From the NCBI GenBank assembly GCA_021234155.1, contig JAJEKV010000025.1, positions 2,001,995-2,065,994 of the forward strand: 64,000 nucleotides of DNA, given 5' to 3'. The position numbers and the translations under genes were made by a program. Shown here piece after piece: positions 55,624 to 64,000 of this stretch (the stretch's first letter is position 1; the number at the start of each line of letters is the position of its first letter). The notes beneath the pieces are model-generated. The model ran no database searches, was not told where the DNA came from, and was given only the letters and a program-made list of their open reading frames with translations. Source of the stretch: Isoetes taiwanensis (taxonomy: Eukaryota; Streptophyta; Lycopodiopsida; Isoetales; Isoetaceae).

Positions 55624-56040
55624 GCTATATAAGTCGAACAAGGAGTGAAGCGAGAACTTGCAAATTGCAGCGATGGAGATGGTGAATACTATGCCCAAGA
55701 ATTGTCTCGAGTGGATTACGTGCCGGATGAACGATCTGGACTTATGGAAGATGAAGAGCCACGACATCCCTATGGATGGCTGGCTGTCCGGGTCGGCAGA
55801 CAACCTGGATCTGATACCCAACTATTAGGACGTCATCCTGCACCTCTGCTATGACCCTGAACAGGGTTATGTGATCCCGCGGGTCTGCGCTACTCCGAAC
55901 CTGAAGTAGCCAGGAGTTTTTAGAGTAGGATTTTGTATATAGGGCAAGGCCCTTGCGATTAAGTAAGGGCTATGCCCAAATTTTTGTGTTAACCCTTCTC
56001 CTTTTTAATATAAGTAAGATGATGTACTCAATCAGGCATC
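55624..56040 (+). CDS. Possible small plus-strand gene inside the Ty3 element
   Basis: A good TATA box (gctatataag, 55624-55633) precedes an ATG at 55673. The frame encodes EMVNTMPKNCLEWITCRMND, LDLWKMKSHDIPMDGWLSGS and ends at a TAG at 55826-55828 after 51 residues. The same frame continues past the stop (DVILHLCYDPEQGYVIPRVC) to a TAG at 55907-55909. A small palindrome (agggcaaggccctt, about 55939) and AT-rich sequence follow. It runs opposite to gag-pol and sits between pol and the extra 3' region. It may be an antisense gene, a decayed one, or chance; a competing frame starts at 55645. Confidence 0.3.
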
Positions 56041-56079
56041 TCTGTGTCTTGACTTGTATCTACTTTGTTTGTGTAAAAA

Positions 56080-57470
56080 GGTTTGAGGCGAAAACCATTA
56101 ACCAGAGCGGGTAATGGAGGGCCATCTAACTCTGCAAGTTGAAACACACTGGGCTGGATCACTTGAAGAATTTGATAAGGGCCAAGCCACTGAAATTTCA
56201 GCTTTCCTAAAAAAAAATTTTATCTGGAATCATAAAAAAGAACTAAATCCCCTTCCTTGAATGTTTTTATTTTGATTTGTCTGTCATGCTAGGATTTTCG
56301 TAACTGTTGAGATAGGCATCTTTGCGAAGCTCATCTAATTGTTGTAACTGATAAACACGCTCTTGGAGAGCAGGGGGAGGAGCATGCACAGTAGCAAGTT
56401 GGAAACGAACAGACGGGAGAACAAACTCAAAAGACATTAAAGCTTCTTGACCATAAATCAATTTAGATAGTGTCTGCCCTGTAGCAATCTTATAACTAGT
56501 GTTGTAGACCCATAAAACAGTAGGTAATTTTTCCTGCCAATTAGTTCTGGAAGCGTCACAAATTTTCTTCAAAATATTGATGAAAGTCTTGTTGGTACTT
56601 TCAATAAGGTCATTGCCTAAGGAGTGCTCTTTCGATGATGAATATACAAGTAGTCCGTCAGTTCTTTGACTGTCTGATTAACGAAATGAATACCTCGGTC
56701 ACTGACGAGTTTCATGGGGCAACCGAAGCGTGTGATGAGAGACATGTAAAGTACCTTTACTGTGCTGGCAGCAGTGTTATCAGGAAGTGCACAGGCCTCC
56801 GCCCATTTAGTTGCATAATCAGTGAGAACAAGTATGTAGCGAGCACGGGAATGTCGCGCAGGTGGATCCATGGGCCCAATAAAATCCATGCCCCATTTGA
56901 TGAAAGGCAACGGCGTAGCAACTGGAATTAAGGGTAGAGCGTCACGGGCCGTGGGTCATCCCACACACTGACAGACATCATAGTTGCGTGCATGAGCATG
57001 GACATCTTTGAATAGCATGGGCCAGAAATAGCCAGTCAGAAGAATTTTCCGTGGCGTGTTATCACCATTAAAATGTCCTCCACCAAGACCTTCGTGTGCT
57101 TGGAGAATAATCTCTAGGACTTCATAAGGAAGAACACACCGACGCAAAACTATATCCTTGCCATGCTTATAAAGATATCCCGTGACCATGGTATAGTCAC
57201 GGACTTCACGAAGGAACTGCTGACGGCGTAGGCGAAGCTTCTCAGGAGAGAGCGTGGGGTCTTCTGACGGTAGTGCACCAGAGATAAGATATTGGTGATA
57301 GTCGTGAAACCAATGGGGAGTGGCCGTGACCAAAAAGAGTTGTGCATCTGGAAAAGTATCAGAAACACCCTTGGACGGGTCATCCGTGTAGATGCGTGAA
57401 AGATAATCAGGCACGACATGAGACTTTCCTGCCTTGTGAATGATTTCAAATGGAGTAAACTCTTAAAAAA
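56080..57470 (-). pseudogene. Ty3 integrase, broken frames
   Basis: From 57414 the region has MPDYLSRIYTDDPSKG, a linker, then the H2C2 zinc site HEGLGGGHFNGDNTPRKILL ... HARNYDVCQ. The catalytic core (56910-56617) has KWGMDFIGPMDPP (first Asp) and KLVSDRGIHFVNQTVKEL (second Asp), then after a frame change EKLPTVLWVYNTSYK and the GQTLSKLIYGQEAL end of the core. The C-terminal part down to about 56080 shows EGDLVLFYDSR and WLGPYQILQVIQPSVFQLAE, ending with FYTNKVDTSQDTEMPD. No chromodomain is seen. Multiple frame changes mean it is inactive. Confidence 0.85.
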
Positions 57471-58640
57471 GTAGTACCCAGCAGGCGATGCGTCCCGTAG
57501 GCGTGGTCTTGTTGATCAGATAGAGCAGAGCTTGATGAAAAGAACTTGATTTTGCTACCCAACAAATAGTGACAGGATCGTTGGACATAGAAGATGAGTC
57601 CAAGTGCCTCATGTTCTGTAGCAGAATATTTTTTCTCAGCGGGGTTGAGTTTCCTGCTTGTATACCTAATGGGTTTGTCAGTATGAGAATCATATTCCTG
57701 AGAAAGAACAGCACCAATGGCAAAAGTCGAGACATCAACATGGACATGAAATGGTTTGTCCCATTGAGATGGAACAAGAACAGGAGCTTGAGTGAGCAGA
57801 ACCTTTAATTTTTGAAAAACTGCATCCGCCTGGGGATTCCAAGTTTAAGAGGATTCATCACCCGTGAGTTTATGAATGGGATCCGCAATGGCAGCTAGTC
57901 CAGAAATTAAGGTTACATAATAATTTACCTTTCCAAGGAATGAGTGTGTTTCCTTGATGTTGAAAGGTGCTTGAGCTTTGAGCACGCAACTGATTTTTGC
58001 AGGGTCCGTGGTAATGCCATCTTTACTAACAACATGACCAAAAAGAACGCCTGAGGTGACACAGAAAGTGCACTTCTCTGGATTCGAACTAATTCCAGAT
58101 TTATCACATTTTTGAAAAACCAATTTCAGTTTGTCGAGATGATCATCCATGGAGTTGTAAACAGAAAAGTCATCTTGGAAGACTTGAAGAAACACATTTT
58201 CTTTCCTGTAATCCTGAAAAACAGAAAGCATAATGCGTTGAAAAGTGGAAGGAGAGTTGGACAGTCTAAAGGGCACCACCTTGTAGGCAAAAGTGCCCCA
58301 CAGCGTGGTGAATGTAGTTTTCAATTGATCTTCAGCTTTAATAGAAATTTGATTGTAGCCAGAGAAGCCATCCATAAAGGAGTACATCTCGTGGCCTGCT
58401 ACTTCTTCAAAAACTTGATCTGTGAAGGGTAGCGGAAAATGATCTCGTTCCGTGGCCATATTGAGTTTTCGGTAATCCACGCAAACACATATTTTGCCAT
58501 TATTCTGCAATAACAATTGGGCTCACCCACTCAGAATGTTTGACCTCATAGATAAGTCCAGCAAGAAGTTTATCAATTTCGGCTTTGACGCGGTCACGAT
58601 AATTGAGGTTGAGCTTGTACCGTCGTTGCTAGATGAGGCA
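57471..58640 (-). pseudogene. Ty3 reverse transcriptase and RNase H, broken frames
   Basis: RT motifs in order: ICVCVDYRKLNMATERDHFP, YSFMDGFSGYNQISI, TFAYKVVPFRLSNSPSTFQR, then the catalytic VFQDDFSVYNSMDDHL (the usual residue before DD is Met or Val; here it is Gln), NPEKCTFCVTSGVLFGHVVS and SFLGKVNYYV. 'DDFSV' is typical of the Athila/Tat side of Ty3 rather than chromoviruses. The frame ends at a stop at 57847. RNase H pieces follow on 57840-57480: WNPQADAVFQKLKVLLTQAP, HVHVDVSTFAIGAVLSQEYD and KYSATEHEALGLIFYVQ. Confidence 0.9.
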
Positions 58641-58849
58641 GGCATCTGGTTTGGTAGGAATGGTAAGTTCCCCCAATTCTTTTTTGATACCTCTTAAATC
58701 TTTGTTAACTCCACACAAAGATGTGCTTGAATTTCTTGAAGAGACTTAGGGCGCGAGCTTTATAAGTTTATGGAGATTAGCAGCCAGCCGGATTGGTTGG
58801 TTATCTCTTAAATCAATGACTTCAACTTTCGAAGTTTGAATATACGGAA

Positions 58850-59560
58850 TAGAGGCTGTTAAGTGGCATCAATTAAGGGTTGCTTCGTGAAGGCAACAAC
58901 ATCAACGATGCCTCTAGGAGTGTCATCATCAGGGTAGATGTCAACACGCTGAATGCGATTACAAGGCACAAGATAAGGATCCAGCAAGAAAGCCACAGCG
59001 TGGTCTTGATCAAGACTCATATCACCCCAAGGATCAACATATTCAGGGTAAGCAGACAATGATAGACCAGCTGCGGGAGCTTGGACTTGATAAGTGTTTT
59101 GAAGATCCTCCGAATCACTATCAGGGAGTAGCGTGTTCAACAGAGATGGGTTTTCCAGTTTCCAGATCCATCGTGGCATTCAATGTTCCATCAGTGATGA
59201 CCAGTTGATCAGTAGCCCAGTAGTGAATGCTTTTAGCTTGGCGGAGAAAAGGTCGTCCGACCAGCATTTCATAATCACCTGGGTCCTCCCCAGCTTTCCA
59301 AACACTAAATTCCAATGGAAATTTGAGATCACCAATATTGATATGAAGAATAGGAGTGATGCCTTGAGGTTGCGTGATGTGGCCATTGGCAAGCCTGATG
59401 CTATAAGGAGCTCGATAGAGTTGAGTTATGCCGAGTTTATCTGTGATAAGGTTGACAGCACCACCTCCATCAATCTGCACATGAATAATTTATTGATTCC
59501 TAACAGTAGCGTGAATCGTGGGTGTAGAAGGGGCAACGGCGCTGACAAGAACTGTAGGCA
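58850..59560 (-). pseudogene. Ty3 aspartic protease region
   Basis: The active-site motif is QIDGGGAVNLITDKLG near 59480, with Asp-Gly-Gly in place of D-(S/T)-G. Then come YRAPYSIRLANGHITQPQGI, FPLEFSVWKAGEDPGDYEML, VGRPFLRQAKSIHYW and a linker with DPYLVPCNRIQRVDIYPDDD. Upstream the frame has a stop (VRNQ*). The rest of the linker to RT (58850-58640) is decayed. Confidence 0.8.
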
Positions 59561-59799
59561 GTGGCAACTATTCCTTGAGTGCAGGACATAGCTTTAGTAT
59601 AGAAGAGAGACTGAGTGGAATCTTAATTTTGGCAAGCTCTTTGTAGTTCCAAGGGAACATGAGCAAAGGGATCAACAGGATCAATGGTGCGGGTGCCTGA
59701 GGCATCGACGCAGAAACTTCCTTTAGGAGTTCCACTTCAGCAGCAATGTTGGGATATGGCTGAGTGCGTAAGGAGGTCTTACACGTTGAAGGCGCATCC

Positions 59800-62040
59800 T
59801 GTCACTGTTGGGCACGTGTGGTGGCAGGAACATTAGCAAGCGTGCGTCTTTCGGCAACTTGCATAAGCTTGAGAATACTTTGGCGAACTTTCGGCATGAC
59901 ATCAAGATCTGGGTCAAAATGGATCGTCTTTTGTTCCTCATGAGGAATAGTGTCGACAGGAAAAGCCGGTTGCGTGTTATGAGGTGTGATCGTCAAGAGG
60001 CGTGTGCCCAGGTGCTGGCATACGACCAGACCTACCCAATTGGATTGTTGAACCGGAGGATTGAGGGCTTGATAGATTTCTTCTTGAGCCTGTTGATCAA
60101 GAGCGGCAGATGGAGACGCTTTGTTGTGGGGGCGCTGTTGGGAGAAGCGCGAGGTGGTTTCCTCAGTATGGGCCAAGGGCCCTATTTGCTATTGGCGACC
60201 TAAAGTTGATAGGCAGTGAGGCGGACCATTAGTAGAATTGCATTCGTTGGCCAGGTGGCCTTGATACTTACAAATATGACACCAAATTTGACTGCATTGT
60301 GGTGGAGCAGACTGATATGGTTGGACTGTATTTTATGGAACCATGACAGGGGGAATGGAAGGAAGATCTGTGAGAGGAACACCACGGGAAGACACATTAA
60401 CAGAGTTTTGTCCATATGAATGGATTTGCCTTGAACTTGGATTGCTCAAGATAAATCATATCTTTAACATTCTCCATGTCATACTTGTTTGCATTCTCTG
60501 TGATTCGAAGTTCTTCAATATGAGGTCCTGTAGCGGCATTAACTTTGGAGACCACTTTTTCACAAAATAATCTATTGATGATGGGCACGCTTCCCCATTT
60601 GCCCATAAGATTTTCTCTTTGGAATTCTTTAAGGATTGGAGCTATTTTCACAATATCATAGGTACAATATGAAATTTGTCCTGAAATCAAGACATAATCT
60701 CAATTTAATTGAATGACGTTTCTTACCGTTCTTTTGTTAAATTAAACTGCACCATTCAAAAAATAATTTGGGCACCTTCTTATCAAGCGTAATATACAAT
60801 TTCCTGACTCGGCTGGAAAGACAAAATAGAGTCATAAGACGAATAGCTGGAGGAAGGCCCTGCAGAAACCAAACCAGGATCTGGCTCTGCATGGGGTATC
60901 CTTGAAGCTTGCTAACTAGGATATGGAGACGATCCACAAAATCACGGGCAGACTCCGTGGGTTGCTGTTGGAGGTCATTGAGTTGCTTAAGAAGCTGTTG
61001 ATCATCATCCGTGGTACCATAATGTGAGAGGAAGGCAGTCTTCATTTCTTTCCAGTTCTGTTTCCAGTGACTTTTATTGGGCATAAGCCACTAATAAGGA
61101 GCGCCAAGCAACGTGGTGGAGAAAATATGGAACTTGAGTTGTGGCTGAGAGCGACCATTCAGGATGGCCAAAACTTCAAATTCCTCCATATGTGCTTGAG
61201 CACTCTGATCAAGAGGCCCTTTGCATTCCCAAAAATCGGATAAGTAAGCTTGAGATTTTGAACAATCGACGGGACAGGAACTTGTGTATAAATTGGCAGA
61301 GCATAAGAAGGAATATAACTTTGAGGCATAGGCGTGGGCTGAGAGCAAGGGAGTTGCGTGGGGGTCGTGAGAGGGGCATCGATGGGCGATATGCCGTGGG
61401 TGCCATCTTCGTTCAGTTTGAGATCATCAATATTGTAGACTTGAACATGAGGCTGAAAAGATGGGGAAGACTGAAATTCTTGAACATGAGGAGGACCAAA
61501 AGAAACATGAGGATAGCCCATACCATGCTGTGGAGAGGACGGCTAGGAAGGTAATGGTGTGGGTCCAGAGGGAATATGGATATAAGTGTTGTCCGATGTT
61601 TGAAAATAATGAGGAGTTTGATGTACAGGAGTGTGATGGAGTGACTGCGGTTGAGAACAGTGTTTGTGCAAGGGGGGAGACCCCGGCCTGGAACAAACAC
61701 GAGGAGTAGGTGGTGTGGATTGAGCATGTGAGCAAACATGACCACCTTCAATATCATAATCAATATCATACATGTCGCAGGCAGCTTCCCTGCGTTGATG
61801 GCGATCCAATCGAGCCGCAGTTTGGCTGAGAAACGAGAGGAAAAAGGAACTAAGACTTGGCAGCGGCGACAGCGTTTGGGGTCTGGGTTCGGGATCACCT
61901 GCAAGACAGCCCTCTGTGAGGACCCTTGGATCAAGCAGGCAAATCCTAGCAGAGTGTGACGCGGGATTTTTCAAAGAGATCAGGAAAGAAAGAAGGAAAC
62001 AAAACAAAAACTTAAGGGACAATATGCCAAGATAAGGCTC
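59800..62040 (-). pseudogene. Ty3 gag with CCHC zinc knuckle
   Basis: A Pro/Ser/His-rich N-terminal part runs down to 61430 (ending HVQVYNIDDLKLNEDG). The capsid-like region at 61290-60820 has DQSAQAHMEEFEVLAILNGR, HWKQNWKEMKTAFLSHYG and ESARDFVDRLHILVSKLQGY. The zinc knuckle near 60290-60220 is C-H-I-C-x4-H-x4-C within IWCHICKYQGHLANEC, which binds nucleic acid. A linker at 60176-59802 (HTEETTSRFSQQRPHNKASP) precedes protease. An insertion-like disturbance lies at about 60420-60735. Several stops split the frame. Confidence 0.8.
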
Positions 62041-62460
62041 CTTGAATATCAATAAGAGTACATGAACTCTCGTCAAGCGAGAGGAATGAAACGAGACAAT
62101 GCTAAATCTCATCTAAAAACTCAAGATCTATCTCTACTGATATATATAGTACAATGGCCTTGGGCCCAGAATAGATAGATGGCAGATCTCAGTCACCAAC
62201 TCTTGGATCATATGCATGATTTAAGGGAATCTTGCAATGCCGTCATTAGTGCCAGAAATCCAGCTAAGTTAAGGCCGAACTCTCCGCAGGCCATCATTTG
62301 TCTTGTCTAGCTCTCTTCTTTGACGGGGCGTGGACTTCTGCATGGTCTTCGGGGGTGCATGGGTTTGCTACATGACGCTTGACCTGGTCCCTTGGCTCTG
62401 CCCTGCATGGAATTTAGGAATAGTCCTATGCCTGGCTGCACAGGACTAACAATCATCCTA
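62041..62460 (-). other. Probable 5' LTR/leader of the Ty3 element
   Basis: On the minus strand a TATA-like actatatata (complement of 62141-62150) lies upstream of gag. The boundary with LINE sequence is near 62450-62470, where two TG starts (tgttagtcctgtgcagcc) are available. No second LTR copy was recognised at the other side, so the element may be truncated there. Confidence 0.4.
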
Positions 62461-62920
62461 ATAAAATTGAGCACAAAATTAGGTTTTGCAATATTGAAGT
62501 TCAATTCAAGCCAAGACCAGTTGGCTAGACTTAGGGTAGTCTTTGTTGATCATAAGGTGGTTTCTATCAAAGATTTTCCAAGGAGTTTAGCTTTAGAAGG
62601 CTGAGATTTATTATTCAAGAAATGTAGAGATAATAGAGACTTTCTAAATATCCTTGGTATTGAGGATCCAATTATTATATCCTTGCTAGTATTCAAATGA
62701 ACATTTTTTATCTTGCTCATAATATAATTATAAAGATTCCAATATGATGATTCACCGTCAAATTTTGGCCTTCAAGGTAGTCCATGTAATCCACCTGTTA
62801 TTGCACCAGAGATCTCCTATGTTTAGGACATTATTATCCTGCCATTTCCTATAAATTCTTGGATGCTTTAAAGCAAGAAAGACACCATTTGCATGAGAGA
62901 GATTTGAATTCCAAAAAGAT
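62461..62920 (-). mobile_element. L1-type LINE, host copy, downstream piece
   Basis: On the minus strand SFWNSNLSHANGVFLALKHP (from 62920) is followed by YRKWQDNNVLNIGDLWCNNR and, after a frame change, KFDGESSYWNLYNYIMSKIK and FRKSLLSLHFLNNKSQPSKA. These are typical of the region between RT and the zf-RVT domain of plant L1 elements. The piece continues from 63711-64000 across the nested insertion, and ends near 62460 where Ty3 sequence begins. Confidence 0.8.
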
Positions 62921-63710
62921 TTTTTTTTTTTTTTTGAAGGACGACAAGCTTTATTCACCAACTAAAAACTAGAGCAACATAAAATGCAAAGACAGTATTA
63001 TAACCCCAGTGGACAAACCGATCCAACTGAGCACAACCACCTGCCTATGCAAAAGAATGAATCTGAAGGTAAGTATGCCAGATCAGTACTTTCTTCTCTT
63101 GATCAAGAGAAGAACAATTGTAAGCTATAAGAATTTTATTTTGCGCCCACTAAAGAACAATCTCATCTGCAGTATCTACGCCCTTAAAGATAAACAACCT
63201 CCTTCTCTTCCAGATTGACCATAAAAGCCAGCCACATGCGAGATGAAAAGCTCGTTTCCGTAGTTTGGGCCAAGCATCAGGATAGATAGCAAGCAAAATT
63301 TGCTGGCTAGATCGAGACGTGCCAAATAAGGTCAACAACCAAGACCATGCCTGCTGAAGCCACTCACACAATAAAAAACAATGCTCAATACTCTCAACCC
63401 TTTGCTGGCATAAAGGACAGAGCTCTGAAATCCGATTATCCATTTTATGGACTAACCTGTTGACTCTGAGGCATCTATGGATCATTTGCCACCACAAAAC
63501 TACTACTTTGGGATGAAGCAGCTTATCCCATACCCATATCCAAACACTTTTCCATTGTGGCTGAGGGAGCTGAAGATGCCACCTATTAGATGGAGGCAGG
63601 ATTTCACAATGCAAAAGCAATCTATACACAGAAGACACAAACTGCCCTGGCTGGATATCCTGATGGCAACCCCATACGACTACCTCAATCTGTGGACCAG
63701 AATCCTGTGG
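62921..63710 (-). mobile_element. Nested, 5'-truncated L1 with poly(A) tail and 13-bp target duplication
   Basis: On the minus strand it begins at about 63710 in the frame PQDSGPQIEVVVWGCHQDIQ and carries a zf-RVT domain: WDKLLHPKVVVLWWQMIHRC, then CPLC...H-x4-C (ELCPLCQQRVESIEHCFLLC) and LWSIWKRRRLFIFKG. Its 3' end has gaataaag about 20 bp before a 15-17-base A run (plus-strand T run at about 62920-62936). The target duplication attccaaaaagat is perfect (62908-62920 and 63711-63723). The 5' truncation, A tail and long duplication are hallmarks of target-primed reverse transcription. Confidence 0.95.
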
Positions 63711-64000
63711 ATTCCAAAAAGATGTTGGTCCCATGATTAAACTTATCAACAATACAATGGTTAAAGGCTTTATGCACAAAGTTAGAATTAAATTCCTCGT
63801 AAGTGGAGATATGTTGGCTGTTGGTTGAAGATGCGAGAAGGCAGAGGAAGGAAGATGATGCATGTCAGATGGATGATCTTTCACATGAATACATGGAAGC
63901 CAATGAAGAATAAAAGCAGAAACTGAACTTTTATGGTGAAAGAGGGATTTCCAGCTATATTTTCTAGCAAGGGCTTGGCCCTATATAAAAATATTTTTTG
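63711..64000 (-). mobile_element. L1-type LINE, host copy, upstream piece (runs off the window)
   Basis: On the minus strand the frame GQALARKYSWKSLFHHKSSV ... ILHWLPCIHVKDHPSD ... IVLLISLIMGPTSFWN is RT-downstream L1 sequence. It joins SFWN at the target site to the continuation at 62920. The long 63884-63150 open frame is therefore a chimera of the host copy and the nested copy. The copy continues beyond 64000. Confidence 0.75.

Noticed and set aside
61141-61959. Plus-strand frames with Arg-rich composition opposite gag
   Set aside because: They are shadows of the Pro/Ser/His-rich minus-strand gag frame.

Overview
This is nuclear DNA from a land plant. It is AT-rich, its genes are split by short introns, and most of it is decayed mobile DNA. 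Two PLS-class PPR genes, an Aux/IAA domain III exon and Ty3 and L1 retroelements all point to a plant. Exons resembling the ciliary protein CFAP100 suggest a lineage with motile sperm, so a fern, lycophyte or bryophyte is more likely than a flowering plant; fern is my best guess. No rRNA, CRISPR, bacterial operon or organelle gene block was seen.

Layout. 0-12 kb: short tandem duplications, a transposase remnant, a hypothetical acidic/basic gene, a broken PPR gene interrupted by a foldback MITE, a LINE fragment with an endonuclease/RT frame, and CFAP100-like exons on the minus strand. 12-29 kb: the most interesting block. Two paralogous, apparently intact multi-exon genes face each other (plus 12946-14626; minus 26645-28969). 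Each encodes two HARP-like domains followed by a RING-H2 finger, with no SNF2 helicase. Between them lies a ~6.9 kb DNA transposon (15742-22640) with 18-bp terminal inverted repeats and two convergent genes, one of them a transposase-like gene with a few disabling changes. 29-45 kb: gene-poor DNA with a possible miniature tRNA-like cloverleaf, several very short LINE 3' ends with different pentamer or hexamer tails, two more copies of the foldback MITE, a truncated PPR gene, a duplicated MsrB exon, and the 3' part of the LINE family that supplies the tails.

45-50.5 kb: a complete, apparently non-autonomous LTR retrotransposon with 1.67 and 1.65 kb LTRs, a perfect 5-bp target duplication, an initiator-Met primer site and no recognisable gag-pol. 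52.5-62.4 kb: a decayed minus-strand Ty3 element (gag, CCHC knuckle, protease, RT/RNase H, integrase) with an extra 3' coding region, itself hit by a 237-bp MITE with an 8-bp target duplication, and a short plus-strand transcription unit between pol and that extra region. 62.4-64 kb: an L1-type LINE interrupted by a second, 5'-truncated L1 with a poly(A) tail and a 13-bp target duplication.

Functionally, the HARP-HARP-RING pair is the only clear intact host gene content. HARP domains are known from SMARCAL1-family DNA-annealing helicases and RING fingers from ubiquitin ligases, so a DNA-structure-directed E3 ligase is a reasonable but untested inference. All intron/exon calls were made by eye from splice signals, frame continuity and agreement between the two paralogs.
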